Assembly: GCF_030164425.1 (NCBI RefSeq)
Contig: NZ_JASNJD010000021.1
Coordinates: 31,958 to 95,957 of the forward strand
Length of the DNA stretch: 64,000 bases
From: Pseudodonghicola flavimaris
Lineage (GTDB): Bacteria > Pseudomonadota > Alphaproteobacteria > Rhodobacterales > Rhodobacteraceae
Direction: 5' to 3'
A program made the position numbers and the translations under genes. Positions 8,634 through 17,048 of the stretch are shown here, piece by piece. Under the pieces are notes generated by a model. That model had not been told where the DNA came from. It was given only the letters and a program-made list of their open reading frames with translations, and did not search any database. How positions within the stretch are numbered: position 1 is the first letter of the stretch; every line of letters starts with the position of its first letter.

Positions 8634-9527
8634 TCAGCTCTGTCGTGTCGCGGAGCCACTGGCGGGGGGGGTGCTGCCTCCCTGTCGGGGTGCCGCATTT
8701 CCCAGAAGCTTCCGCTCCACGAAGCGCTGCGCGGCGCCGGTCGAGGCACCGGCCCCGGCGCTCAGCGCCGCCGCGATGGAGGGAAGCAGGAAGAAGAAGA
8801 TCGTGCCGCAGAACATCGCGACCATAAAGGCTGAGATCGAAGCGGCCCCGTCGTTGATGTTGAAGTTCGTGTAGACGTCCCCGACGAAGGCCGTGATCGT
8901 CATCATGAGAACCGTCACCAAGAGCTTCAGGAGGGTGAAGTTCAGCGACTGGCTAAGCCAGGCGAAGAACCATCCACGTGTGACGTCGAACAGGGCGAAG
9001 GCGATGAAGATCGGACCAATCGCGGCCATCAAGGCCAGTCCAAAGTGCACGACCAAGCTGACGACAAACGCCAACGCGGCAAACGGCACGGCAATGAGGA
9101 TCAGAACGATGGAGAGGACATATCCGTAGATGGAGCCGGCAAGGCCGGAACCGTAATGCTCCTGAACCTCGAGGCTCAATTTACCGGCCATCGCCATGAC
9201 GGGATCGGAGGGCAGGTCGGTCGAGCCGCCGGTCAGCGTTTCCACGAAATCGGGGATGCCGTTGAGGATCGTGTCCCCGACCCAGGACGAGTAATCGCCG
9301 GCGCTGGACACGAGGGTCCAGATGATCGCCAGCTTCACGCCGCGCAGGGTGAAATCCATCAGCGGTTCGTGGATGGAGCCACGGATGATCGCCCAGCCGT
9401 AGAGAAACAGGTAGATCGTCAGGGCCGCCGTCAGCGGTGCAGTCAGCTCGGAAGAGATGGTACTGCTGATGTCGTTCATCTTGTCGGTGAGACTGTCAGC
9501 AAAATTGTCGTAGAGCGCTTGCAGCAT
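8634..9527 (-). CDS. virB6: T4SS polytopic membrane protein VirB6
   Basis: A protein of about 297 residues with at least five predicted membrane segments: ALTIYLFLYGWAII near residue 35, LAIIWTLV, a long hydrophobic stretch YGYVLSIVLILIAVPFAALAF, LALMAAIGPIFIAFALF, and a C-terminal one at FMVAMFCGTIFFFLLPSI. The conserved GPIFIAFALFDVTRGWFFAWL region is typical of TrbL/VirB6. The ATG at 9527 has AAGGACC upstream and begins MLQALYDNFAD, as VirB6 proteins usually do. It forms part of the DNA path through the inner membrane. Confidence 0.93.
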   Translation of the reverse strand: MLQALYDNFADSLTDKMNDISSTISSELTAPLTAALTIYLFLYGWAIIRGSIHEPLMDFTLRGVKLAIIWTLVSSAGDYSSWVGDTILNGIPDFVETLTGGSTDLPSDPVMAMAGKLSLEVQEHYGSGLAGSIYGYVLSIVLILIAVPFAALAFVVSLVVHFGLALMAAIGPIFIAFALFDVTRGWFFAWLSQSLNFTLLKLLVTVLMMTITAFVGDVYTNFNINDGAASISAFMVAMFCGTIFFFLLPSIAAALSAGAGASTGAAQRFVERKLLGNAAPRQGGSTPPASGSATRQS

Positions 9528-9552
9528 GGTGGCGGTCCTTCCGTGTCCCGGT

Positions 9553-9813
9553 TCAGTCGAACGAAGGGTCCCCGAATGTTTTTTGGAAGCCTTCGCGATC
9601 CTGGTCTCGCTTGGCCTGCTGCTCCGCCAAATCGGCATTGACGCAATTCGCGTCCTCAGATGCCCGATCAGAGACTTCGCAGGTTGCCAGCATCTCAGCG
9701 CGTTCTTCCGGGTTGGACGAATAATAGTCGACGGTCCGGTTCTCCTCCTCCTTGCAGCCCATGAGCAGGACGGTGGCGGTCAAGGCCGCGAGAATGGGGT
9801 TCTGGGGCGTCAT
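9553..9813 (-). CDS. eexN: EexN-type entry-exclusion lipoprotein
   Basis: An 86-residue lipoprotein with a signal ending VLLMGC and a mature part that matches EexN proteins of VirB-type plasmids: RTVDYYSSNPEERAEMLATC, then a DANCVNADLAEQQ segment. The start is the ATG at 9813, preceded by GAAGGAG. EexN proteins reduce redundant transfer between cells that carry the same plasmid. The position between virB5 and virB6 is the usual one for this family and supports the operon being a conjugation system rather than an effector-secretion system. Confidence 0.9.
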   Translation of the reverse strand: MTPQNPILAALTATVLLMGCKEEENRTVDYYSSNPEERAEMLATCEVSDRASEDANCVNADLAEQQAKRDQDREGFQKTFGDPSFD

Positions 9814-9824
9814 GGTGATCTCCT

Positions 9825-10541
9825 TCAAAATGCGTCGGGCCCATAGAGGCGTTCGAAAGCGGCCTCTTCCCTCATGCGGCGCTGTACGGCGATTTCGGTC
9901 TGGCGCTGCTCTTCGACCTTGGCCTGGGCCTGCTGGAGCATGGCGAGGCCCTGAATGCGGTTGGTGTCGTTCTGGAGCATGGCCTGTTCCACCGCGATCC
10001 GGGCGTTCAGGGCGTCCACCTCCTTCTGGGTGGAGACAGAGCCGATCTTGCTGCGCAGTTGCTCAAGCCCCGCCAGCCGGTCATCGGAGAGCGACACGAT
10101 CCGATCCCCGACAGCGGTGTCGCGGGCCGACTGGTTGCGAATGCGGTCCAGCTCGCTCTGGTAGAAATCGTCGGCGTCGATATTGGCCCCATCCAGCGCG
10201 GAGAAGTCAGCCGCGTCCTGCGCCTTGCCTGCCAGATCGCCCAGGTCATCGAGATCAATGTCGAAGTCGCTGGCGATCTGCATGGCATCCGGCCCGAGCA
10301 GTTCGCGAACATCGGGCGAGTTCAGAGCGCTGACGATGGAATCCATGTCGGTCAGGCCGTTGATCGAGGCATAGAGCGCCTTGGCCTGCTCCAGCTCTTC
10401 GACCATCTGGGCGATTTCCTTGACGAACTCGGCCTTGGCGTTGGCGATGGCCGCCGTGTCGACCACGGGTACGCCTTGGGCATGAGCCGCAGTCGAGAGG
10501 GAGATCGCCAGCGCAGCGGCGGGCATGGAGAGCCTTGTCAT
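9825..10541 (-). CDS. virB5: T4SS minor pilus protein VirB5
   Basis: A 238-residue exported, mostly helical protein. The signal peptide covers residues 1-21 (ending AAHA). The mature N-terminus (VVDTAAIANAKAEFVKEIAQ) and the long C-terminal coiled segment rich in Gln, Glu and Arg are typical of VirB5/TrbJ. It is an acidic tip protein of the conjugative pilus. It overlaps the virB4 stop by four bases and is followed directly by eexN. Confidence 0.92.
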   Translation of the reverse strand: MTRLSMPAAALAISLSTAAHAQGVPVVDTAAIANAKAEFVKEIAQMVEELEQAKALYASINGLTDMDSIVSALNSPDVRELLGPDAMQIASDFDIDLDDLGDLAGKAQDAADFSALDGANIDADDFYQSELDRIRNQSARDTAVGDRIVSLSDDRLAGLEQLRSKIGSVSTQKEVDALNARIAVEQAMLQNDTNRIQGLAMLQQAQAKVEEQRQTEIAVQRRMREEAAFERLYGPDAF

Positions 10542-12892
10542 CGTAGGTCCTTCCTTTTCTGGAACAGGCGGGGGAGCCAGTCTTTCGGGGCCGGGTGGTC
10601 CTGCATAAGCGCGTGCATGATGGCGTTGGTGGCGGTGCGGCCCGACAGGACTGTCAGCACGTCATCGAGGCCCGACAGATCGAGGTCGCAGACCACCGAG
10701 TTCTGCGCCTGCTTGATGAGGAAATGGCCGAGGGGCAGCTCGTCGCGCACGATCTGGAACTCGCGTTCGGACAGGCCGAACTCGTCGACCAGGTCCTTGC
10801 GGCTGGCGCGGTCGGTGCCGAAGAAGATCTGGCTGGCGCATTGCTCGATGATCGTGCGGGCAATGGGGCTGTTCACCACGTCAGAGGCTGACTGCGTCCC
10901 GGCCACGATGATGCCGTTCTGCTTGCGGATGACCTTCAGCTTGTTCTTCACGAAGTCCGAGAAGTAGGGGTCGGACAGGGCCTTCCAGAACTCGTCGATG
11001 AAGATCGCGATGCGCTGGCCGGTGATCAGGTTTTCGACCCGGCGCATGAGATACATCATGATCGGGTTGCGGATTTCCGGATCGTCGAGGAAGGCCGTGA
11101 TGTCGAAGCCCACCAGGTCGGCATCGAAGGCGATGGTGTCTTCGGAGTTGTCGAAGACCCAGCCGAGCCGTTCGTTGCTGAGCCAGCGATCCAGCCGGTT
11201 GCCGATATCTTCCGCGCCGCCGCCGAACCCCAGCAATTCGCGTAGGGCAGAGACGGTGCGGCCAGTGCGCGGCAGGTTGGCAAGGCTCGCGACGGCCATC
11301 TCGATCCGCCGGAGGTCCTCGGCCGAGAAGGTGACGCGCTCGCCGCCCAGCATGGATTTGACCAGCTCGACCATGAAAGCCTGGCCGTCGGCATCAAGCT
11401 CGATCGCCATGAACGGGGCGCAGCCGGTCGGGCGACCGGACTGGAAATCGAGATAGGAGCCGCCCGAGGCGCGGACGAAGATCTCGGCGCCGTAATCCTT
11501 GTCGAAGAGGACGCGCTTGGCCCCGAACTTTTCCAGCTGCGACAGCAGGAAGGTCTGCACGACCGTCTTGCCGGAGCCGGAGGGGCCGCAGATGAAGGTG
11601 TGGCCGAGATCTCCGACATGGAAGTTGAAGTAGAAGGGGCTTCCGGCGCTGGTCTGGAGCTTGCTGACCGCATCGCCCCATTCGTTGCCGTGCCGGTGGC
11701 CGGTCGGGTAATTGTGCAGCGGCGACATGGCCGTGTAGTTGCGGCTGGTCACCATCGCGACCCGCGCCCGGTGCGCGTGGTTGCCGGGAAGCTGCGCCCA
11801 GAACTGCGGCTCAAGCCCCATGTCTTCGCGGGCAACGACAGCCCCGGATTCCGACAGCAGGTTATGCGCATCGGCGGCGCGGGCTTTCAGCTCCTTCGCG
11901 TCCTCGGTCAGGACCGTCAGCGACAGGTTATGCTCGCCCATCACGAACTCGCCCGACATCAGGTCGTCGCGGGCGTCGCGCAGCTCGTCCGCCTGAGACA
12001 CGGCGGGGTCATTCGCGTTGCGCAGCCGCCCCTCCTTGAGGGTCATCTGGCGCATGGCCTCGTTCTTCGCGGTGCAGCGGAAGGACTGGGTCAGGACGAA
12101 GCGGAAGGGGGCCGTCAGCAAGTTGTCGAACATGTTCGGGCGGGTGCGGGCGTGGTATTCCTTGATGCCGAACATCGCGCCATAGGTGCTGGCGGCGGCA
12201 TGGCGGATTTCCAGAGCCTCCCGCCCGAAGATTACCCGATCAGTGTAGATCGCATTGCCAATGGTCCCGTGAACCAGCGGGACCGGCTCATATCGGCCAG
12301 AGATCAGCTGCTTCAGGACGCTGGCAGGCTCGGAGATCAGCAGGTCGCGATGGTCCCTGATGATCGAGAGCTTCCGGGGCCGAAAACGGCTGAGGCTGCG
12401 GGTTAGCTGCGTGGTCTTGTCATCGAGATCGTCCAGAAGATCCTGGTCCACCTCGATCTGGCTGGTTCGGGCGCGACGGACGCCCTTCGCCAGCCGACCA
12501 CCGGGCAGGCTGCGGGGCTGCATGTAGACGGTCAGATACAGATCGTTGCGGAAGAGGCGCTTGGCCTCGATGCGGCGGCGGTAGCTCTCGTCGATCCAGC
12601 GGGCGAGGTCGGTGAGGAAGGTGCCGGACGGATAGTCGTCATCGGTGGCCCGGACCACATGGACATAGGCCATGACGGTGTCGTCGGCGATGTTGCGCAG
12701 GGCGTGGCTGAGCTGGTTGTGCAGCGTGTTGATGAGCTGGGTATCCGCCGTGCGGAAAGACACGCCCTCCAGCTTCAGCATCTGGAAGGCACCCCGGTTG
12801 CGGGTGATGATCGTGTGCGCGTCCGAATGGCGGATGAAGGGAAGGTAGCGGTCTGCCGTGTTCTCCGTCTTGATCTTGTCGAGCAGGCCCAT
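10538..12892 (-). CDS. virB4: T4SS ATPase VirB4
   Basis: A 784-residue ATPase that energises pilus assembly and transfer. The chosen ATG at 12892 starts MGLLDKIKTENTADRYLPF and overlaps the virB3 stop by one base. The longer reading to 13129 lies inside virB3 and is rejected. The N-terminal CagE/VirB4 domain leads to Walker A CGPSGSGKTVVQTFLL (about residue 445). Walker B is RIAIFIDEFWKAL (about residue 645), and the downstream GTQSASDVVNSPIARTIIEQ segment is also typical. The length is normal and all motifs are intact. Confidence 0.95.
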   Translation of the reverse strand: MGLLDKIKTENTADRYLPFIRHSDAHTIITRNRGAFQMLKLEGVSFRTADTQLINTLHNQLSHALRNIADDTVMAYVHVVRATDDDYPSGTFLTDLARWIDESYRRRIEAKRLFRNDLYLTVYMQPRSLPGGRLAKGVRRARTSQIEVDQDLLDDLDDKTTQLTRSLSRFRPRKLSIIRDHRDLLISEPASVLKQLISGRYEPVPLVHGTIGNAIYTDRVIFGREALEIRHAAASTYGAMFGIKEYHARTRPNMFDNLLTAPFRFVLTQSFRCTAKNEAMRQMTLKEGRLRNANDPAVSQADELRDARDDLMSGEFVMGEHNLSLTVLTEDAKELKARAADAHNLLSESGAVVAREDMGLEPQFWAQLPGNHAHRARVAMVTSRNYTAMSPLHNYPTGHRHGNEWGDAVSKLQTSAGSPFYFNFHVGDLGHTFICGPSGSGKTVVQTFLLSQLEKFGAKRVLFDKDYGAEIFVRASGGSYLDFQSGRPTGCAPFMAIELDADGQAFMVELVKSMLGGERVTFSAEDLRRIEMAVASLANLPRTGRTVSALRELLGFGGGAEDIGNRLDRWLSNERLGWVFDNSEDTIAFDADLVGFDITAFLDDPEIRNPIMMYLMRRVENLITGQRIAIFIDEFWKALSDPYFSDFVKNKLKVIRKQNGIIVAGTQSASDVVNSPIARTIIEQCASQIFFGTDRASRKDLVDEFGLSEREFQIVRDELPLGHFLIKQAQNSVVCDLDLSGLDDVLTVLSGRTATNAIMHALMQDHPAPKDWLPRLFQKRKDLR

Positions 12893-13221
12893 CAGTCGAT
12901 CTCCTCGATCTTGTAGAGGCGGCGGAGACGCAGGGGGGATGTCGATGATCCCCCCCAAAGGCTCCGGTTCCGGCACCGGGCATTTGTGTCCAGCCAGCGA
13001 AACAGGATTTGGAAAGCGTTCTGATCGCGCTCGACGATCAGGCGAGAGACGCCGAGCAGGGGGACCGCAATGGGCAGGTAGAAGATCGAGTCCGCGGCGA
13101 TCATCGCCAGACCGCCGATGCCGCAGCACATGGCAAAGGCTTCGACAGGGATGCCGAAGATCATCGCCGGGCGCGTGAGGGCGAGGAACAGCACGTCCTC
13201 GTTCATCTTCACCTTTTCCAT
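12892..13221 (-). CDS. virB3: T4SS protein VirB3
   Basis: A 109-residue small membrane protein with the typical start DVLFLALTRPAMIFGIPVEA and two adjacent hydrophobic segments (about residues 18-60). The LFRWLDTNARCRN motif occurs near residue 78, where VirB3 proteins end their conserved part. The last about 25 residues are basic and less conserved. ATG codons at 13221 and 13206 both have purine-rich sequence upstream; the first is used. It sits between the pilin and virB4 genes and works with VirB4 in pilus assembly. Confidence 0.9.
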   Translation of the reverse strand: MEKVKMNEDVLFLALTRPAMIFGIPVEAFAMCCGIGGLAMIAADSIFYLPIAVPLLGVSRLIVERDQNAFQILFRWLDTNARCRNRSLWGGSSTSPLRLRRLYKIEEID

Positions 13222-13240
13222 GTGGTGCCCTTCCTGCCGG

Positions 13241-13528
13241 TCAGCCAGTGATCATGCTCAGCACCTCGGAGGAGGCGTAGATCAGGACGACACCGCCAAC
13301 GGCCCAGGCGGCGCGGCGCAGGTCGACGAAGTTGAAGAGCCAGCCCGCGCCGATGAACATGAGGGCGATCAGGGCAATGGGCTGCTTGGCGCTTTCGAAC
13401 TCGTCGAGGATGTTGTTCAGGAAGTCGGTGAAGCCTGCGGCAGCGGCGGGTTGCGCCGCTGCGGTCAGGACCGCAGCCAGGAACATCGGGGCGCCGATGC
13501 GCCGGTGGCGGGTCAGAAAGGTCTTCAT
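13241..13528 (-). CDS. virB2: conjugative pilin VirB2
   Basis: A 95-residue pilin precursor. A long signal region (residues 1-31, ending AQPAAAA) is followed by a mature pilin with two hydrophobic helices, PIALIALMFIGAGWLFNFV and AAWAVGGVVLIYASSEVL. This is the TrbC/VirB2 layout. Mature VirB2 subunits polymerise to the conjugative pilus. It directly follows the virB1-like transglycosylase gene. Confidence 0.92.
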   Translation of the reverse strand: MKTFLTRHRRIGAPMFLAAVLTAAAQPAAAAGFTDFLNNILDEFESAKQPIALIALMFIGAGWLFNFVDLRRAAWAVGGVVLIYASSEVLSMITG

Positions 13529-13540
13529 GGTTGCGTCCTT

Positions 13541-14206
13541 CTATTGGAAAACCAAGGCGTTCGATCCGGTGGCCGCGCCGAACACGTCCCATCGTTTCGC
13601 GCTGTCCTTGTCGTCGCTCAGGGAGGGTGACCGCTTGTCGTACGAGGGGGCGGTCACGGACCCCTCTCCCAGCACGCGGGCCACATAGCCGTTGTGGAAA
13701 CCACGCGTGAAAGAGCCGGTGTTGTAGGAAGAAAGCGCCTGGTACAGGGCCTGCGTTTGGTCCGCTCCGGCATCGCGCGCCCGGTCATAGCCGTCGCGCA
13801 GCACGGTTTCCGCCGCCGTCAGATTGCGGCAGGCATCGAACACGGTGGCAGGCGTCAGCCCGAGCCAGGACAGGTTGGCGCTGTTGATTTGCCCGAGGCC
13901 CATGTCGATGGACTTGCCCTCGGCAATCAAGCGGGCGGCGATCTGTGCGGCCTCATTGGCGGAGCGCGGCGCATAGGACGCCCGATCCGGTCCGTTTACG
14001 CCGATGGCGAACGGGTTGAAGCCGCTTTCGGCGGCGACGAGCTTTTCCATGATGGAGGGGGCGACACCGGGCGCGCAGTTTTCGGCGACGGCCCGGAACG
14101 CGGTGGCATTCATGGGCTCAGCCAGCGCAAGGCGCGGTGAGCCGACGGTGAATGCGGAAAGGATCGAGAGGGAGAGGAGAGAACCGCAGAGCGGTCGGAG
14201 GATCAG
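13541..14206 (-). CDS. virB1: VirB1 lytic transglycosylase (start unresolved)
   Basis: A lytic transglycosylase that opens peptidoglycan for T4SS assembly. The SLT core shows catalytic Glu in KLVAAESGFNPFAIGVN, then SIDMGLGQINSANL and YQALSSYNTGSF, all in family order. The start is a problem. The first ATG (14113) leaves out a clear hydrophobic signal sequence (RPLCGSLLSLSILSAF) that is in frame upstream. No ATG, GTG or TTG lies between that ATG and a TTG at 14485 deep in the neighbouring gene. A CTG at 14206 would give a complete signal peptide and is used here provisionally; a sequencing error or frameshift is possible. Confidence 0.82.
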   Translation of the reverse strand: MILRPLCGSLLSLSILSAFTVGSPRLALAEPMNATAFRAVAENCAPGVAPSIMEKLVAAESGFNPFAIGVNGPDRASYAPRSANEAAQIAARLIAEGKSIDMGLGQINSANLSWLGLTPATVFDACRNLTAAETVLRDGYDRARDAGADQTQALYQALSSYNTGSFTRGFHNGYVARVLGEGSVTAPSYDKRSPSLSDDKDSAKRWDVFGAATGSNALVFQ

Positions 14207-14228
14207 CCAGCGCGCAGCGCCGAGGCGA

Positions 14229-14513
14229 TCACTCGGTGTCTTCGTCTTGTCCAGATTTCGGGGCAGGCACCCAGACGCCTTCGGCGTCGGGGAAGATGCG
14301 CATGTGGAAGCTGACCAGCGCGTCGGAAGACTTGAAGACGCGGGCTTCGCCAGTCTTCGAGGAAATGACCGGGCTGGCCGCGCCGTTCGTCTGAACAGCC
14401 CAGAGCTCCCAGTTCCATCCTTTTGGGGTGTGAATCGGGCGGTAGTCGAGCTTGCCACCCTTCTCGAGGAAGTTTTGCACTGCATCAGTCGTAATCACGC
14501 GTGGGTTCCACAT
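14229..14513 (-). CDS. conserved hypothetical protein, first gene of the virB operon
   Basis: I do not recognise a named family. The 94-residue soluble protein starts at the ATG at 14513 (MWNPRVITTDAVQNFLEKG) and has a compact alpha/beta-looking sequence with KGWNWELWAVQTNG and SSKTGEARVFKSSDALVSFH. No membrane segment or signal peptide is seen. It ends 23 bases before the provisional virB1 start on the same strand, so it is probably the first gene of the T4SS operon. Small genes at this position are often regulatory or plasmid-maintenance genes, but nothing here shows which. Confidence 0.6.
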   Translation of the reverse strand: MWNPRVITTDAVQNFLEKGGKLDYRPIHTPKGWNWELWAVQTNGAASPVISSKTGEARVFKSSDALVSFHMRIFPDAEGVWVPAPKSGQDEDTE

Positions 14514-14674
14514 TGGCTGACACCTGTCGTTGGGATTTTCTGGACAGGTGCTGCGTATCCTTGAATCACGACTTTTTTCAACGTTAAAGCCCAAATTTGA
14601 AAAAAGCGCCAAAAGACATAAATTCGCCTATAGCTGATACAAGCGCCTAGGTGACATCAAGCGTATTTGACAAA

Positions 14675-14702
14675 TAGCGCTTCCTCTGGAAGTTTGGCGC
14701 TA
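14675..14702. promoter_or_regulatory. nested dyad in the divergent region between virB operon and exported-protein gene
   Basis: The 314-base gap between the leftward T4SS operon and the rightward gene at 14828 holds a nested inverted repeat. Outer arms TAGCGC/GCGCTA lie at 14675-14680 and 14697-14702; inner arms TTCC/GGAA lie at 14681-14684 and 14688-14691. It could be an operator for one or both directions. No convincing -10/-35 pair could be fixed by eye, and nothing else in the gap is supported. Confidence 0.35.
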
Positions 14703-14827
14703 TCCTTGCCTCCCTCGGCTATAGGATGATCACCCAGCTGTGACCATCCCGAGAGCGGAGCGACGGCGGGGACATGCCGAGTGAAGTTCCGAGGGAGCCA
14801 GAAGGTTTGTTATATTTTGGACACGCG

Positions 14828-15532
14828 ATGAAGCGCGGTGCCGCGACCGCCCTGACCTGTACGAGCTTACTCCTGGCGGCACCTCCCGCTGCGCAAGCTT
14901 ACCAAGTAGACTGCGCGATCCTGATCTGTCTGGCGGGAGGCTGGCCCGGAAGCACCGAGTGCAACGAGGCGCGATCTGTCTTCATCAGCAGGATCACGCC
15001 CTGGCCGGTGGAGCCGCCCCTGCAGATCTGGAATTGCCCCTTGGGCGTGGGCTACCGCCCACCTGAAGATGAGAGGGCTTTGCCGCTCCTTCATGAGGCG
15101 TTCGGCAGGCCTAGACCTTCGGCTCCGCCGCCATTCTCGGCAGTTGTCGAGGGGGTGCTTCCCCCGAGGTCGGAGCGGGACGAGATGCTGTCCCTGATCG
15201 CGGATTATGCCGATGACAACGGCGTGGCCGATGTCGACATCAGCGGGGCTGAGTATGACTTCGTTCGCTCCATCCGCGTCTACAACGTAGAGTATGCCCG
15301 GCAACGAGAAAGCGGTGATGGCGACTGTCGCCAAAGCGAAAAGGTCCGCGTCGGCACATATGGGGTGCAGGGCGACTTCAGCTGGTACAGCGGGTCGGTG
15401 ACGTCACTGCCGGACGCATTCGAAGGTCTCACCAGTTGGGGCGAAAGCTGTCCGAGCCTCTACCGGAGGGCCGTCTTCATCGAGTGGACCGACTACCAGG
15501 GAAACTATGGCTACGAGCAGGTGAATTACTGA
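14828..15532 (+). CDS. exported protein of unknown function next to the T4SS operon
   Basis: I do not recognise this protein. The ATG at 14828 is preferred over 14774 because it starts a clean signal peptide (MKRGAATALTCTSLLLAAPP, cleavage after AQA). The mature part of about 210 residues has six or more Cys (VDCAILICLAGGWPGSTEC near its start, IWNCPLG, GDCRQSE, ESCPSL), suggesting disulfides in the periplasm. A conserved-looking Trp/Tyr-rich C-terminus ends WTDYQGNYGYEQVNY. It is transcribed away from the virB operon and upstream of repC. A link to conjugation or surface exclusion is conceivable but not shown. Confidence 0.7.
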   Translation: MKRGAATALTCTSLLLAAPPAAQAYQVDCAILICLAGGWPGSTECNEARSVFISRITPWPVEPPLQIWNCPLGVGYRPPEDERALPLLHEAFGRPRPSAPPPFSAVVEGVLPPRSERDEMLSLIADYADDNGVADVDISGAEYDFVRSIRVYNVEYARQRESGDGDCRQSEKVRVGTYGVQGDFSWYSGSVTSLPDAFEGLTSWGESCPSLYRRAVFIEWTDYQGNYGYEQVNY

Positions 15533-15633
15533 TCACCGCAGGTGCTGGCATCGCCGATGCTGGGTACGCCAAGGGCGCAAGAATGCGGCCAGGAAGGCCG
15601 TGACAAAGAGGAGCAGCAAGGACTTTAGAGCGT

Positions 15634-15700
15634 AAAACCCCCGCGAAGGCGGCAACCTTCCACGGGGGCTGAGGGACTTAGGGCCGGCAAGCCCGTAATC
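15634..15700 (-). ncRNA. candidate antisense (ctRNA-like) RNA upstream of repC
   Basis: A strong hairpin at 15638-15668 has stems CCCCCG(C)GAAGG and CCTTC(CA)CGGGGG. On the minus strand it is followed by TTTT (15637-15634), a Rho-independent terminator for a leftward RNA. It lies about 150 bases upstream of repC and points against it. In repABC plasmids a short antisense RNA with exactly this placement controls RepC synthesis and incompatibility. A possible minus-strand promoter is TTGCCT near 15740 with TAGGCT about 18 bases on. The 5' end given here is approximate. The call is inferred from position and terminator, not from sequence homology. Confidence 0.5.
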
Positions 15701-15821
15701 ATCCGTAATCATGATTTAGCCTATCAGCTTCCCAACCTTGCAGGCAAGTCAAAACGCATTTTTGCGACCTGTAGACGTTTGCCTGCCGCCGCCTCGCTTC
15801 AGACGAACGAGGAACGAAGAG

Positions 15822-17048
15822 ATGCATGTACCCCAATCTTTGCCTGCCCGACGGTGCGAGGCCGTCAAACCAACGCTTCCACGCGGCATGGAGCGTGACG
15901 GCTTTGTCGCGCTTGTGGACGCGGTTGCTTCCTGCCTTGGCGTCGGTGCTGCCGCGATGATGACCTTTCGCACCATGATTGCGTCGACCAGGCCGAGCGC
16001 GTTCAAGTGCGGCGTAGATGAACCCTGCTGTTACCTCAGCCAGAACGAGATCGCGCACAAGCGTGGCGTCACGGCCTGTCGTATCCGGCAACACGAGGCG
16101 GCGCTTGTCCGCGCGGGGCTCATCGAGAAGCGGACCATGGCCAATGGGGCGCGGTCCGGCTTCTCCGGTTGCGGCGTCTTCTTCGGCGTGGCGATCGCGC
16201 GCGTCGAAGAGTTTCTGTCTCTGCGCGACGAGATCGAGGCAGATCGCAGGGCTCATGCCCGCCTGCGAGGGCAGCGCAGCTCGCATAAGCGGCACCTAAA
16301 AGGTATCCTGCGCGAGCTGGTCGGGTGTCATAGGCTGGCAGCAGAGGTCGAGCGCATCCATCAGAATTTCGCAGGGTGGCCGTCAGGCCAGGCGCTTCAT
16401 CGGATGTCGCTCGAAGAGCTTCAGAACCACGAGGCTGAAGCCGAAGCGCTGACGATTTCTGCGTCTAACTTGCTGCACGAAACGCATGATCGATCGCTCG
16501 ACAACGAGCGCTCTCATATACAAGATACAACTCAAGATTCTAACGAAGTACCTTGTAACGACCATAACGATACGCGGAGCGTGGGCAAGCCCACGCGATC
16601 CACCGTTTCTGGGCCGCAGCCTAGCGGCCGCGTCCGTTGCTTAGAAAGACAGGATGGGGTGGCCAGCGAGGCGCACAAGTCCAAATTCATTCAGAAACTT
16701 GGCTGTGACCGTCTGTACGGCCTTTGTTCCGAAGAGATGAAGATGTGGCTCGACATCGAGCGACAGAAGCGCGGCAGGCTGGATTTCCATTCCTTCGTGA
16801 TCGCCGCGCAGAAGCGTCTACCTGAGTTGGGTATCCACCAATCTGCCTGGGATGAGGCCGTGGGCGTGCTTGAGGAGGATGCAGCGATGCTTTGTGTTCT
16901 GATCACCGATGCCAAGGTTGCCGATCCGGAGATCACCATCCTTTCGGCAGGGGCGTATCTGCGCGGTATGGTGCGGGCGCAGCGGACCGGTTCTTTGAAC
17001 ATCATGGGAAGCCTGATCGGGCTGAATGAACGGAGCAGGAGGCGCTGA
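15822..17048 (+). CDS. repC: RepC-type plasmid replication initiator
   Basis: A protein of about 408 residues of the RepC family, the initiator that acts at an origin usually located inside its own gene. The ATG at 15822 is preferred to a TTG at 15738 because GAGGAACGAAGAG precedes it. The N-terminal winged-helix part carries CYLSQNEIAHKRGVTACRIR and ALVRAGLIEKRTMANGAR. The C-terminus has the RepC hallmark pattern AGAYLRGMVRAQRTG...GSLIGLN. An AT-richer stretch around 16500-16570 (TATACAAGATACAACTCAAG) is a possible origin region. There is no repA/repB partner in the window, so partition genes are either elsewhere or absent. Confidence 0.85.
   Translation: MHVPQSLPARRCEAVKPTLPRGMERDGFVALVDAVASCLGVGAAAMMTFRTMIASTRPSAFKCGVDEPCCYLSQNEIAHKRGVTACRIRQHEAALVRAGLIEKRTMANGARSGFSGCGVFFGVAIARVEEFLSLRDEIEADRRAHARLRGQRSSHKRHLKGILRELVGCHRLAAEVERIHQNFAGWPSGQALHRMSLEELQNHEAEAEALTISASNLLHETHDRSLDNERSHIQDTTQDSNEVPCNDHNDTRSVGKPTRSTVSGPQPSGRVRCLERQDGVASEAHKSKFIQKLGCDRLYGLCSEEMKMWLDIERQKRGRLDFHSFVIAAQKRLPELGIHQSAWDEAVGVLEEDAAMLCVLITDAKVADPEITILSAGAYLRGMVRAQRTGSLNIMGSLIGLNERSRRR

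Noticed and set aside
15738..15821. Upstream TTG extension of repC
   Set aside because: It has no ribosome site. The ATG at 15822 has GAGGAACGAAGAG before it and gives the normal RepC length.
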